DNA of 14,978 bases, from assembly GCA_905373785.1 (NCBI GenBank), contig CAJPUK010000044.1:1-14978 (forward strand). The letters are read 5' to 3'. Of this stretch, positions 7,620-14,955 are shown piece by piece. Within the stretch, counting starts at the first letter, position 1. Each line of letters starts with the position of its first letter. The notes under the pieces were generated by a model that saw only the letters and a list, made by a program, of their open reading frames with translations, did no database searches and was not told where the DNA came from. A program made the translations under genes and the position numbers. The stretch comes from an uncultured Johnsonella sp. (GTDB lineage Bacteria; Bacillota; Clostridia; Lachnospirales; Lachnospiraceae).

Positions 7620-8543
7620 CTATATATTAAATAGTAAGCCTAAGTTCATTAAGATATTGCTCTTAAAGAACTTATACCTGTATACCGTATATATCTTTTG
7701 CAAGCGGTTCATGGCTTGCATATTTACAAAACTTCCTAAAATCTCCCTATTTTCCCGACTTAGAGCGTCTTTGTAAATTCTCAAAAAATCCTCCGCCTGT
7801 GCATACATTTTCTTATAATTTGATTTTACTTCTTCGCTTCTTTTTATTCTCTCTGTAAAAAGTGCCGAAAGGCTGTATATATCTTTAACCCCAAGTACAT
7901 TATCTCTATGCTGTCTGTAAAGATTAAGAGGCATATTAATATAGCCTATTTTTCCAAAACATACTGCCGTAAGTGCAAGCCACCAATCATGCATAAAACA
8001 CTTATCACTTAAGTTTACCTTAGTCTTAAGTGCTTTATTTATCATCACCGTACTGCCCGTTACTACATTTTCCACAAGCAAATAAGAAAGCCTTTTGCGC
8101 TTTGCATTTATTTTAAGAAAGCTTGCAAGGCTTTTATTAAGTATTCTTAGTTCTTCATCCACCACACTAAGATCCGAATGTATAAGTAAGGGGGTATACT
8201 TACCGTACCTAGCCTCCATACTCTTCATACACTTTAGGCTGTACTCGATTTTTCTTTTATCCCATACATCATCCTGATCCGCAAACATTATATACTCCGC
8301 ATCGCAATTTTCAAGCAAAGCGAGGAAATTAGCCGCCGCTCCAAGTCTGTTTTCAGACCTTGAGATAAACATTTTTTCAGGATATCTGCTTTCATACTCC
8401 TTTAATATGTTATAGGTTTCGTCTGCGGAATTGTCATCAGACACATAAAGCCTAAACTCATCACAGTTTTGTGTAAATATGGAATCAAGCTGAGCCCTCA
8501 AGTAGCTTGCTCCGTTATAGGTAGCCAAAAGTATATGTATCAT
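7620..8543 (-). CDS. GT2 glycosyltransferase, rhamnosyltransferase-like
   Basis: I place the start at ATG 8543 (307 residues). The frame stays open upstream to a TTG at 8582, but that TTG has no ribosome binding site, and the extra 13 residues precede the usual GT2 beginning. AGAGGA (8552-8557) lies eight bases before the ATG. Motifs in the shorter numbering are HILLATYNG (3-11), SDDNSADET (35-43), FADQDDVWD (87-95, metal and sugar binding), TGSTVMIN (162-169), HDWWLAL (185-191) and LYRQHRDNVLG (208-218). This combination is typical of capsule and O-antigen GT2 enzymes often annotated as rhamnosyltransferases. It is predicted to be cytoplasmic and to act on the lipid-linked repeat unit. The WzxC-like flippase follows after 12 bp. 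Linkage and donor cannot be read from the sequence. Confidence 0.87.
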   Translation of the reverse strand: MIHILLATYNGASYLRAQLDSIFTQNCDEFRLYVSDDNSADETYNILKEYESRYPEKMFISRSENRLGAAANFLALLENCDAEYIMFADQDDVWDKRKIEYSLKCMKSMEARYGKYTPLLIHSDLSVVDEELRILNKSLASFLKINAKRKRLSYLLVENVVTGSTVMINKALKTKVNLSDKCFMHDWWLALTAVCFGKIGYINMPLNLYRQHRDNVLGVKDIYSLSALFTERIKRSEEVKSNYKKMYAQAEDFLRIYKDALSRENREILGSFVNMQAMNRLQKIYTVYRYKFFKSNILMNLGLLFNI

Positions 8544-8601
8544 AATCTCTGTCCTCTTTTTTAAGTTTGGGTAAGTTCGCAAGTCTGTTATATTTATCTA
8601 A

Positions 8602-9501
8602 TCACACTTTACATACCTTACTCAGTATATCAAATAAACTTATTTCCAGCCTGATTATAAAAAATACCATCTTTGCAAATGCAATTTTTAAGTCTCCGAC
8701 TTTAAGATAATGCCTAAAGTAATATAGCACACTTTCTTCTCTTAACCTTTGTCTGGCTAAGGTTTTATCAAAACTTTTATTGATACTTTGTGAATGGGCG
8801 TGTAGGTAGGAGTACTTTGTAAGAATTATTGTTTTATATCCTCTTTGCTTTAACTTAAATCCCAGTATGGCTTCCTCTTGGTATAAAAACACACCCTCAT
8901 CATATCCGCCCACTTCAAGCATTTTTTCTATATCTACCATAAGCAGTGAACCGGCTAGAGCGTCTACAAAGGCTATATTCTTTTTATAATGTTTTTTATT
9001 ATAATGAAGCCGGTTTACAAAAAGCCTCCTTATAATAGGGCAGCACTCCATCAGTTCTTTAAGAAAGCTTCTACAGGGAAAGCCCAGTGTAAGATTAAGC
9101 AAAGACTCCTTAAAACTAAGGGCTTTTTTTACTTTCAGTTTCATCACCGGAGCTGCTGCGGCAAGGTCTTTTATTTTATCAAAACTTGTTCTAAGCTTTG
9201 ATATTACCCTATCTTCTATAAAGGTATCCGGATTGGCTATAAGGGCATAGCTTGCAGCAAGGTCTTTATAGGCATAGCAAAGACCCAGATTATTGCCACA
9301 GCCATAACCCAGGTTTTCTTTTGCTTTTATAAGTGCTACCTTCTCGGATTCATAAGCCTTAAGTCTTTCATAGGAGTTATCCGAGGAGGCGTTATCAACC
9401 ACTACTATCTTATCCAAGCTTTCACAGTTTTTAAGACGCTTTATCGCTGATATAGTAGTATCTGCATCATTGTAATTTAATAAAATAGCTACTGTATCCA
9501 T
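8602..9501 (-). CDS. GT2 glycosyltransferase (WcaA/rhamnosyltransferase group)
   Basis: This 299-residue GT2 enzyme begins directly with the first strand of the fold (VAILLNYND, 4-12). It shows VVDNASSDNS (34-43), NLGYGCGNNLG (63-73), IANPDTF (88-94, metal region), LAGSLLMVD (182-190), YQEEAILGFKLKQRGY (207-222, acceptor-activating region) and HAHS (234-237). These motifs fit the group that includes many rhamnosyl- and galactofuranosyltransferases. The C-terminal 20-30 residues are hydrophobic and may associate with the membrane. The sequence before ATG 9501 (AACTATAACAAATT) has no recognisable ribosome binding site, unlike nearly every other gene here, yet a later start would remove the fold's first strand. 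A 131-bp gap with an inverted repeat separates it from the GT8 gene. Confidence 0.87.
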   Translation of the reverse strand: MDTVAILLNYNDADTTISAIKRLKNCESLDKIVVVDNASSDNSYERLKAYESEKVALIKAKENLGYGCGNNLGLCYAYKDLAASYALIANPDTFIEDRVISKLRTSFDKIKDLAAAAPVMKLKVKKALSFKESLLNLTLGFPCRSFLKELMECCPIIRRLFVNRLHYNKKHYKKNIAFVDALAGSLLMVDIEKMLEVGGYDEGVFLYQEEAILGFKLKQRGYKTIILTKYSYLHAHSQSINKSFDKTLARQRLREESVLYYFRHYLKVGDLKIAFAKMVFFIIRLEISLFDILSKVCKV

Positions 9502-9563
9502 AATTTGTTATAGTTATTATTCAAGTGGCCGGTTTTATGTATATGATTTATTTCGCCATTCGG

Positions 9564-9606
9564 CTTAGTCAAAACTATAAACCTGTATTACAAATTTTTG
9601 ACTAAG
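9564..9606. repeat. Inverted repeat with 11-bp perfect arms
   Basis: The arms CTTAGTCAAAA (9564-9574) and TTTTGACTAAG (9596-9606) are perfect complements separated by 21 bases. They lie in the 131-bp gap between the GT8 and GT2 genes. The arms are AT-rich and are not followed by a T-run on the minus strand, so this is not a normal intrinsic terminator. It could be an operator for a dimeric regulator, a weak mRNA processing hairpin, or a chance dyad. The rest of the gap shows no clear promoter. Confidence 0.6.
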
Positions 9607-9632
9607 ACAATTTACCTACCTGAACTTTAATT

Positions 9633-10595
9633 TTATCTATATGTCCTTTTTATATATTCATCCGATATTTTTATCCTAAGCTTAGGGCATAGCAGTGTCA
9701 TTACATTCATAAGGTGATAAATCCCTAAGTAAAGTCTTGACTTGGACTTTGCTTTTTTACCCTTCCATGGGGTTTTGCTTTGATAGCTTTTATATAATTT
9801 TCTATAAGGGTTAAAATTTCCCTTATACCAAGGTCTTTCATCTCCGGCAAAGTGCAGTATAACCGGATTCTTTTTGGCACTTTCATATACCTTTTTCGGT
9901 ATTATCCTATAAGAAGGAGAATACTTTATCAGGACTTCATACGACCAGTACCTGTAATTTGCAAAAAAGTTATATCTTGGTGACAATACTTTTATATGAT
10001 GACAAAGTGCTCCATTTATAGCGTCCTGATCTGAAAAGACACTACTTTCTTTAATATTATCATAGTAGGCAAGTACTCTTTGTCTGAACTTTTTTTCTCT
10101 GTATTTATTTAAGTCTATAAGCAGCACTCCCGAATTAAAATACATCTGACTAAGAGCTATTCCTATCTTTTCCTTTACAAGAAGGTTAATAGTAGGTTCA
10201 GGCACCGCCGCTATCGTTTTATCGCCAAGATCCATGTAAAAAAGCTTATGCACACTTCTAAATACCAAGGTATCGCAGTCTATATATAAGACCCTCTCAA
10301 GATGCTTTGGCAAAAGTTCATCTGCAAAAAGCCTTGCCATTACGGAAATATCGAACTTATTTTCAAGAAAATCAAGCTCTCTTCGTTGTTTAATATCCTC
10401 AAAGTTTATGATACTTATATTTCTTGCAAATGAATCTGCCAAACTTTTAAGTAACTTTATTGATTTTTCGCTAATACCTGTCTGTATAAGGTATACATTA
10501 AGCAAAGCCTCCGTCTTATTATTCTCATATAAAGAATAAAGGCTTGTTCCCAAAATACTTACATATGCTTCATTAGCCACATAAACTATATTCAA
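9633..10595 (-). CDS. GT8 family glycosyltransferase (galactosyl-/glucosyltransferase type)
   Basis: This 320-residue retaining GT-A enzyme of family GT8 shows the DXD metal site as DCD (106-108, within RVLYIDCDTLVF), YFNSGVLLIDL (152-162), SDQDAING (188-195) and ILHFAG (246-251) followed by RPW (254-256). GT8 bacterial enzymes usually transfer glucose or galactose from UDP-sugars onto lipid-linked or LPS-type acceptors; which one cannot be told. The start is TTG at 10595. AGGAG (10605-10609) lies nine bases upstream, and the protein begins at the expected first strand (MNIVYVAN), so TTG is well supported. The leuA stop TAG is inside this ribosome binding site, so translation is probably coupled to leuA. 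The basic C-terminal segment (about 270-300) may touch the membrane. Confidence 0.9.
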   Translation of the reverse strand: MNIVYVANEAYVSILGTSLYSLYENNKTEALLNVYLIQTGISEKSIKLLKSLADSFARNISIINFEDIKQRRELDFLENKFDISVMARLFADELLPKHLERVLYIDCDTLVFRSVHKLFYMDLGDKTIAAVPEPTINLLVKEKIGIALSQMYFNSGVLLIDLNKYREKKFRQRVLAYYDNIKESSVFSDQDAINGALCHHIKVLSPRYNFFANYRYWSYEVLIKYSPSYRIIPKKVYESAKKNPVILHFAGDERPWYKGNFNPYRKLYKSYQSKTPWKGKKAKSKSRLYLGIYHLMNVMTLLCPKLRIKISDEYIKRTYR

Positions 10596-10604
10596 GGTTC
10601 GTTT

Positions 10605-10609
10605 CTCCT
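10605..10609 (-). promoter_or_regulatory. Ribosome binding site of the GT8 gene, overlapping the leuA stop
   Basis: AGGAG reads on the minus strand nine bases before the TTG start at 10595. The leuA stop codon TAG (10608-10610) shares its last two bases with it. This fixes the TTG start and implies that ribosomes finishing leuA can reinitiate on the glycosyltransferase. Confidence 0.75.
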
Positions 10610-12272
10610 AAAAAAACAATCTGTTTACAGCACTGAAAAGTCCTCTTAAAGAAGCTCTGGTAATGTTGCCGGATATACCTACTCCATAAGTAACATTTCC
10701 GCTTTTAACATCTACAAGATGTATGTATGCGGCAGCCTGTGCATTTGCTCCTGATTTTAAAGCGTGCTCGGTATAGTCAAGTACCTTTATCTCTATTCCA
10801 AGGCTTGCCTCAAGACCGTTAACAGCAGCATCTATAGGACCGTTACCGACTGCCTCGAAGCTTTTTTCAACACCGTTTTGCCTATAAACGATCTTTACGG
10901 TACTTGTGCTTTCAACATCATCTCCACTTTCCATAACATTACATCTTACAAAGTGTATAGGCTCTTTTCTGTCTATATAATTCTCCTTAAATGCATCATA
11001 GATTTGCTCAGGTGTTACCTCACCTTGATTTTCCGATAATTCCTGTATTATATCTGCAAATTCCTTATGCATTCCCTTAGGAAGCTTATATCCGAAGAAA
11101 CTGTCAAGTATAAAAGCAACTCCACCCTTGCCTGACTGTGAATTGATTCTTACTACAGGCTCATACTGTCTGCCTATATCCGCCGGATCTATAGGAAGGT
11201 AAGGTACTTCCCAGTAAGGATTTTCTGTTTCTCTCATTGCCTGCAGTCCCTTGTTGATCGCATCCTGATGAGAGCCTGAAAATGCTGTAAATACGAGCTG
11301 ACCTGCATAAGGGTGTCTTGGATCCACCTTCATCTTAGTACATCTTTCATATACTTCATTGATTTCTTTTATATTACTTAAATTAAGTTTAGGATCTATA
11401 CCCTGTGAGTAAAGGTTATAAGCCAAGTTCAGGATGTCCACATTGCCGGTACGCTCTCCGTTGCCCATAAGTGTACCCTCTACTCTTTCTACTCCGGCAA
11501 GCATTGCAAGTTCACTGGCTGCTACTCCGGTACCTCTGTCATTATGTGTATGCACACTTAATATAATGCTTTCTCTGTTATCAAGTTTTTTACTCATCCA
11601 CTCAATACGATCCGCATATACATTGGGAGTCGTCATCTCAACAGTTGCCGGAAGATTGATAATTATTTTATTATCCTTAGTTGCACCCCATCTTTTTGTA
11701 ACTGCATTGCAAACTTCCAGTGCATAATCAAGCTCCGTACCTGTAAAGCTTTCAGGAGAATACTCAAGTATTATCTCACCGTTATGAGTCTCCATATACC
11801 TTTTTACCATATCCACGCCGTCTAAGGCTATTTGCTTGATTTCTTCCTTATCTTTGTTAAATACTACCTTTCTTTGTAAAGTAGAAGTGGAGTTATATAT
11901 ATGAACTATGCTTTTTTTAATTCCTTCTATAGCCTCAAAGGTTCTCTTGATAAGGTGTTCTCTGCACTGGCATAAAACCTGCACACTGACATCATCAGGT
12001 ATGAGTTTTCTTAGATGCAGCTGCCTTAAAAAGTCAAACTCTATCTGTGAAGCTGCCGGAAAACCTACCTCTATCTCCTTAAAGCCAAGCTGCACTAAAA
12101 GCTTAAAAAACTCTATCTTTTCCTCAACCGCCATAGGTTCAACCAAGGCTTGATTACCGTCTCTTAGGTCAACCGAGCACCATATCGGAGCTTTTTCTAT
12201 TTGCTTATTGGGCCAAGTCCTTTCGCTAAAATCTACAACTTCCGATCTTTTATACCTTCCTAAATTATACAT
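10608..12272 (-). CDS. leuA: 2-isopropylmalate synthase
   Basis: It condenses acetyl-CoA with 2-ketoisovalerate, the committed step of leucine synthesis, in the cytoplasm. I place the start at ATG 12272 (554 residues). The frame continues to a TTG at 12296, but AAGGAGGA (12281-12288) lies eight bases before the ATG and downstream of the TTG. In this numbering the TIM-barrel catalytic domain shows SVDLRDGNQ (33-41, metal and catalytic residues), YSPESFTGTE (171-180), SVHTHND (239-245, metal histidines) and MGNGERTGN (269-277). Residues from about 430 to the end match the LeuA dimer domain that binds leucine for feedback inhibition. The length fits the long form of the enzyme. It is isolated from other leucine genes and sits between glmM and glycosyltransferases. 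No T-box or leucine-rich leader peptide is visible upstream. Confidence 0.96.
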   Translation of the reverse strand: MYNLGRYKRSEVVDFSERTWPNKQIEKAPIWCSVDLRDGNQALVEPMAVEEKIEFFKLLVQLGFKEIEVGFPAASQIEFDFLRQLHLRKLIPDDVSVQVLCQCREHLIKRTFEAIEGIKKSIVHIYNSTSTLQRKVVFNKDKEEIKQIALDGVDMVKRYMETHNGEIILEYSPESFTGTELDYALEVCNAVTKRWGATKDNKIIINLPATVEMTTPNVYADRIEWMSKKLDNRESIILSVHTHNDRGTGVAASELAMLAGVERVEGTLMGNGERTGNVDILNLAYNLYSQGIDPKLNLSNIKEINEVYERCTKMKVDPRHPYAGQLVFTAFSGSHQDAINKGLQAMRETENPYWEVPYLPIDPADIGRQYEPVVRINSQSGKGGVAFILDSFFGYKLPKGMHKEFADIIQELSENQGEVTPEQIYDAFKENYIDRKEPIHFVRCNVMESGDDVESTSTVKIVYRQNGVEKSFEAVGNGPIDAAVNGLEASLGIEIKVLDYTEHALKSGANAQAAAYIHLVDVKSGNVTYGVGISGNITRASLRGLFSAVNRLFF

Positions 12273-12280
12273 AGTCCATC

Positions 12281-12288
12281 TCCTCCTT
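12281..12288 (-). promoter_or_regulatory. Ribosome binding site deciding the leuA start
   Basis: AAGGAGGA on the minus strand ends eight bases before ATG 12272. The upstream in-frame TTG at 12296 lies before this site, so a start there would leave the strong site inside the coding region. Confidence 0.85.
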
Positions 12289-12357
12289 GAAAACAAAAAC
12301 TTATAACTTATAAAAATCCGGTCTTATTTAAGAGTGAATTTTTATATTAAAACCTTT

Positions 12358-12387
12358 GATATATCATTTGCAAAATAAGTATATCAA
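12358..12387 (-). promoter_or_regulatory. Candidate leuA promoter
   Basis: On the minus strand TTGATA (12382-12387) is followed after 18 bases by TATATC (12358-12363). A TG one base upstream of the latter makes an extended -10. Transcription would begin near 12351, leaving a leader of about 79 bases. The -35 lies inside the outer arm of the palindrome, so folding or insertion of that element could affect it. This is consensus matching by eye only. Confidence 0.35.
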
Positions 12388-12516
12388 AACACTTAATATT
12401 TTTCTGAGTGTATATCAAAAAACGTAGGCATAGCAGATGCCGATCCAAGGATTTTTGATGTATATACTCAGGAAAAGAAGCAAGTTGTTTGATATTCTTA
12501 TTTAAGAAACAATATA
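12360..12516. repeat. Large nested palindrome (MITE-like or structured RNA element)
   Basis: The outer arms 12373-12394 and 12482-12503 match at 19 of 22 positions. Moving inward, a T-rich/A-rich segment pairs, followed by CTGAG (12404-12408) with CTCAG (12467-12471). Then come TATATCAAAAA-type arms with small bulges, and an apex GGCAT/ATGCC (12427-12431 with 12437-12441) around AGCAG. Weaker pairing extends to TATAT (12360-12364) and ATATA (12512-12516). The whole 130-157 bp could fold as one long hairpin in DNA or in mRNA of either strand. It begins 15 bp after the glmM stop. There is no open reading frame of note inside and no U-run after it on the minus strand, so it is not a standard terminator. 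A transposase-less miniature element is a good alternative. Confidence 0.8.
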
Positions 12517-12530
12517 GTATGTAAGTCTTA

Positions 12531-13886
12531 TTATACCAGTAATTCCCTTTTTTGCATTACTTTAACTACTTTTTCTATATACTCATTGCATATATCTTCA
12601 GTCTTAGCCTCTACCATAATTCTAATCAAAGGCTCCGTTCCGCTTGGTCTAAGCAGTATTCTTCCCTCATCGGCAAGTTCTTTGCTTATTTCTTCTACAA
12701 CTGCCTTAACCTCACTATCCTCTCCTGCTGCATTCTTGTCCTTTACTCTTACATTCTTAAGCAGCTGAGGGTATATTTTCAAATCTTTAGTTAAGTTTTT
12801 AAGACTTTCTTTTTTCTCAAGTAAAACTTCCATGACTTTCAGTGAGGTAAGTATACCGTCTCCGGTACTTGCATGCTTGCTGAATATGATATGACCTGAT
12901 TGTTCTCCTCCGAGATTATACCCGTTTTTAAGCATGCTTTCATAGACATACTTATCTCCTACAGCTGTTTTTTCATACTTTATACCCTCTTTATCAAAGG
13001 CTTTGTATAGTCCTAAGTTGGACATAACTGTTGTTACTACAGTATTGTTACTGAGGCTATCTTTTTCCTTCATATATTTGCCGCATATATAAAGTATTGC
13101 ATCTCCGTCAACTACATTGCCGTCTTCATCAACTGCAAGGCATCTGTCGGCATCTCCGTCATAGGCAAAACCTATATCGCACTTTTCTTTTTTAACAAGC
13201 TCACACAAGCTCTCCATATGTGTGGAACCGCAATTTACATTGATATTGGTTCCGTCAGGCTTGTTATTTATAACCAAGGTTTCGGCTCCAAGTGCATCAA
13301 ATACGCTTTTTGCTATGGTAAATGCCGCTCCGTTGGCACAGTCCAGTGCTACCTTTTTGGACTTAAAAGACTTGGTAGCTATGGAAATAAGATAGCCTAT
13401 GTATCTGTTTCTTCCTGCCGTATAGTCTACGGTCTTTCCTACATTTTCCCTTGTAGCAAGCTCCAATTCGGGAATCTTACCGTCGATGTAGTCTTCTATT
13501 TTAAGTATGACCTCTTCTTCCATCTTCTCTCCGTTGGAGTTAAGCAGTTTTATTCCGTTATCATAATAAGGATTATGGCTTGCACTGATCATAATTCCTG
13601 CAGAAAATCCTTCCGTTCTTACTACGTATGATACGCTTGGGGTAGTGGTTACATGAAGGAGGTACACATCCGCACCTGAGGCTGTAAGTCCCGCTACCAA
13701 AGAATACTCAAACATATAGCTTGAGCGTCTTGTATCCTTACCTATTACAACCGTACATCTCTCGCCTTCTTTTATATTCTGTGAGTAGTACCATGCTATA
13801 AATCTTCCTACTTTATATGCGTGTTCTACAGTCAAGTCTACATTAGTCTCTCCTCTAAAACCGTCTGTTCCAAAATACTTTCCCAT
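12531..13886 (-). CDS. glmM: Phosphoglucosamine mutase
   Basis: It converts glucosamine-6-phosphate to glucosamine-1-phosphate for UDP-GlcNAc, hence peptidoglycan and surface glycans; cytoplasmic. The 451 residues match the family's usual length of about 445-450. All four signature sites are visible: the phosphoserine loop SASHNP (101-106, catalytic serine probably 103), the magnesium loop DGDADR (243-248), the sugar-binding loop GGEQSGH (326-332) and the phosphate-binding RPSGTEP (413-419). The N-terminus MGKYFGTDGFRG is classic for GlmM and separates it from general phosphomannomutases. ATG 13886 has GGAGG seven bases upstream. It follows rfbD after 69 bp with no terminator between, so the two are probably co-transcribed. 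The large palindrome follows its stop. Confidence 0.97.
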   Translation of the reverse strand: MGKYFGTDGFRGETNVDLTVEHAYKVGRFIAWYYSQNIKEGERCTVVIGKDTRRSSYMFEYSLVAGLTASGADVYLLHVTTTPSVSYVVRTEGFSAGIMISASHNPYYDNGIKLLNSNGEKMEEEVILKIEDYIDGKIPELELATRENVGKTVDYTAGRNRYIGYLISIATKSFKSKKVALDCANGAAFTIAKSVFDALGAETLVINNKPDGTNINVNCGSTHMESLCELVKKEKCDIGFAYDGDADRCLAVDEDGNVVDGDAILYICGKYMKEKDSLSNNTVVTTVMSNLGLYKAFDKEGIKYEKTAVGDKYVYESMLKNGYNLGGEQSGHIIFSKHASTGDGILTSLKVMEVLLEKKESLKNLTKDLKIYPQLLKNVRVKDKNAAGEDSEVKAVVEEISKELADEGRILLRPSGTEPLIRIMVEAKTEDICNEYIEKVVKVMQKRELLV

Positions 13887-13955
13887 TTAAATTCCTCCAT
13901 TCTGTTGCTAAATCGGAATACGAACTTTAATCTTTACCATAGCAGTTCAAATATT

Positions 13956-14816
13956 TTATAACTTTTGCAATTCTTCTATATATCTTCTTGTGGCATCCTG
14001 CCAGCTTGGCAGCCTCTTAAAGCCCATCTCATCAAGCTTTTTCTTTTCCATGCGGCTGTTTGCAGGTCTTTTTGCCTTGGCAGGATATGCCGATGAGTCA
14101 ACCGGAGCCACATTGATCGTAACCCCTGCTACCTTAAAAATCTCCTTGGCAAACTCATACCATGAGCAATACCCCTCATTGGTTGCGTGATATCTTCCGT
14201 ACTTATCGGTCTGTATCATTGAAACCAAGAGCTTACTTAGGTCTGCCGTATAGGTAGGAGAACCTATTTGATCATCAACCACTGTTAAGGAGTCTCTCTC
14301 TTTTGCAAGCTTTAACATGGTCTTGATAAAGTTGTTGCCGGCAATTCCGAATACCCAAGCAATTCTTACTATAAAATACTTTTTGGCTATCTCTTCCACA
14401 AAGAGTTCACCCTCATACTTGGTTTTTCCGTATACATTAAGCGGCTGTCTTTCATCATCCGGCTCCCAAGGTCTTTCGCCCTGTCCGTTAAATACATAGT
14501 CGGTACTTATATACATAAGTTTCATATCAAATTTTTTACAGGCTGTTGCTATATTCTTAGTGCCTAAAGCATTGATATTGTAAGATAGCTCCCGCTCATC
14601 TTCAGCCTTATCCACTGCCGTATATGCCGCACAATGTATAACCGCATCTATTCTTTTTTCTGCATTTGCCTTATCAAAAAACTCCTCACAAGCTTTAGCA
14701 TCCACTATATCAAGCTCTTCCCTGTCTATGCCTACAGCTTCTATATTGTTAGACTTAAGTTCCGCCATCACATCTGTACCGAGTTGCCCCTTGGCTCCTG
14801 TTACTAAAACTCTCAT
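13956..14816 (-). CDS. rfbD: dTDP-4-dehydrorhamnose reductase
   Basis: It carries out the NAD(P)H-dependent final step to dTDP-L-rhamnose, the donor for rhamnosyltransferases; cytoplasmic. The 286 residues are the usual length for RfbD/RmlD. The Rossmann motif GAKGQLG (7-13), ISTDYVFNG (103-111) and the catalytic Tyr-x-x-x-Lys at 129-133 (YGKTK) identify this short-chain dehydrogenase type, and EPDDERQPLNVYGKTKYEGE-type context is characteristic of RmlD. ATG 14816 has AGGAG six bases upstream. No rfbA, rfbB or rfbC is seen in the window, so they must lie upstream or elsewhere. The several rhamnosyltransferase-like GT2 genes downstream fit its product. Confidence 0.95.
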   Translation of the reverse strand: MRVLVTGAKGQLGTDVMAELKSNNIEAVGIDREELDIVDAKACEEFFDKANAEKRIDAVIHCAAYTAVDKAEDERELSYNINALGTKNIATACKKFDMKLMYISTDYVFNGQGERPWEPDDERQPLNVYGKTKYEGELFVEEIAKKYFIVRIAWVFGIAGNNFIKTMLKLAKERDSLTVVDDQIGSPTYTADLSKLLVSMIQTDKYGRYHATNEGYCSWYEFAKEIFKVAGVTINVAPVDSSAYPAKAKRPANSRMEKKKLDEMGFKRLPSWQDATRRYIEELQKL

Positions 14817-14842
14817 TTTTATCTCCTGTCTTTATAAATGAT

Positions 14843-14900
14843 AGGGGCTGCCAAAAGTCTTAACTATAAAAGTTAAAACTTCCGACAGCACCCCTTTTTT
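14843..14900 (+). terminator. Strong terminator-like hairpin with T-tract on the plus strand
   Basis: AGGGG-CTG (14843-14850) pairs with CAG-C-ACCCCT (14886-14895, with a small bulge), and AAGT/TTAACT inner sequence pairs across a short loop near 14868. TTTTTT follows immediately (14895-14900). In sequence this is a rho-independent terminator for plus-strand transcription. Read on the minus strand it lacks a T-run and would lie in the rfbD leader. No plus-strand gene precedes it in the window. Confidence 0.7.
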
Positions 14901-14946
14901 CAAGCATTTGCTTAAAATATCACATCTGCATTTTTCTAATGTAAGC

Positions 14947-14955
14947 ATTTTAGCA
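14947..14955 (-). promoter_or_regulatory. Candidate extended -10 promoter for rfbD
   Basis: TGCTAAAAT reads on the minus strand and fits an extended -10 (TG, one base, then a hexamer one base from TATAAT). No clear -35 is present at 16-18 bases. Transcription would start near 14940, giving a leader of about 124 bases that contains the hairpin at 14843-14895. By-eye match only; rfbD could equally be transcribed from beyond the window. Confidence 0.25.

Noticed and set aside
8544..8582. A 13-codon upstream extension of the GT2 gene starting at TTG 8582.
   Set aside because: There is no ribosome binding site before the TTG. ATG 8543 has one at good spacing and begins at the normal GT2 N-terminus.
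9564..9606. A promoter using TTGACT in the inverted-repeat arm as a -35.
   Set aside because: No -10-like hexamer lies 16-19 bases downstream; the nearest TATA-like sequence is more than 20 bases away.
12273..12296. An eight-codon upstream extension of leuA starting at TTG 12296.
   Set aside because: The strong AAGGAGGA site lies inside this stretch and points to ATG 12272.
12273..12530. A T-box or leucine attenuator upstream of leuA.
   Set aside because: No T-box consensus (GGGTGG...CCGCG type) and no leucine-rich short frame was found on the minus strand. The short frame in the palindrome encodes no leucines.
13218..13631. A 137-codon plus-strand open frame inside glmM.
   Set aside because: It is antisense to a clearly conserved glmM and has no recognisable domain; a frame shadow. 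Other plus-strand open frames across the window were rejected for the same reason.
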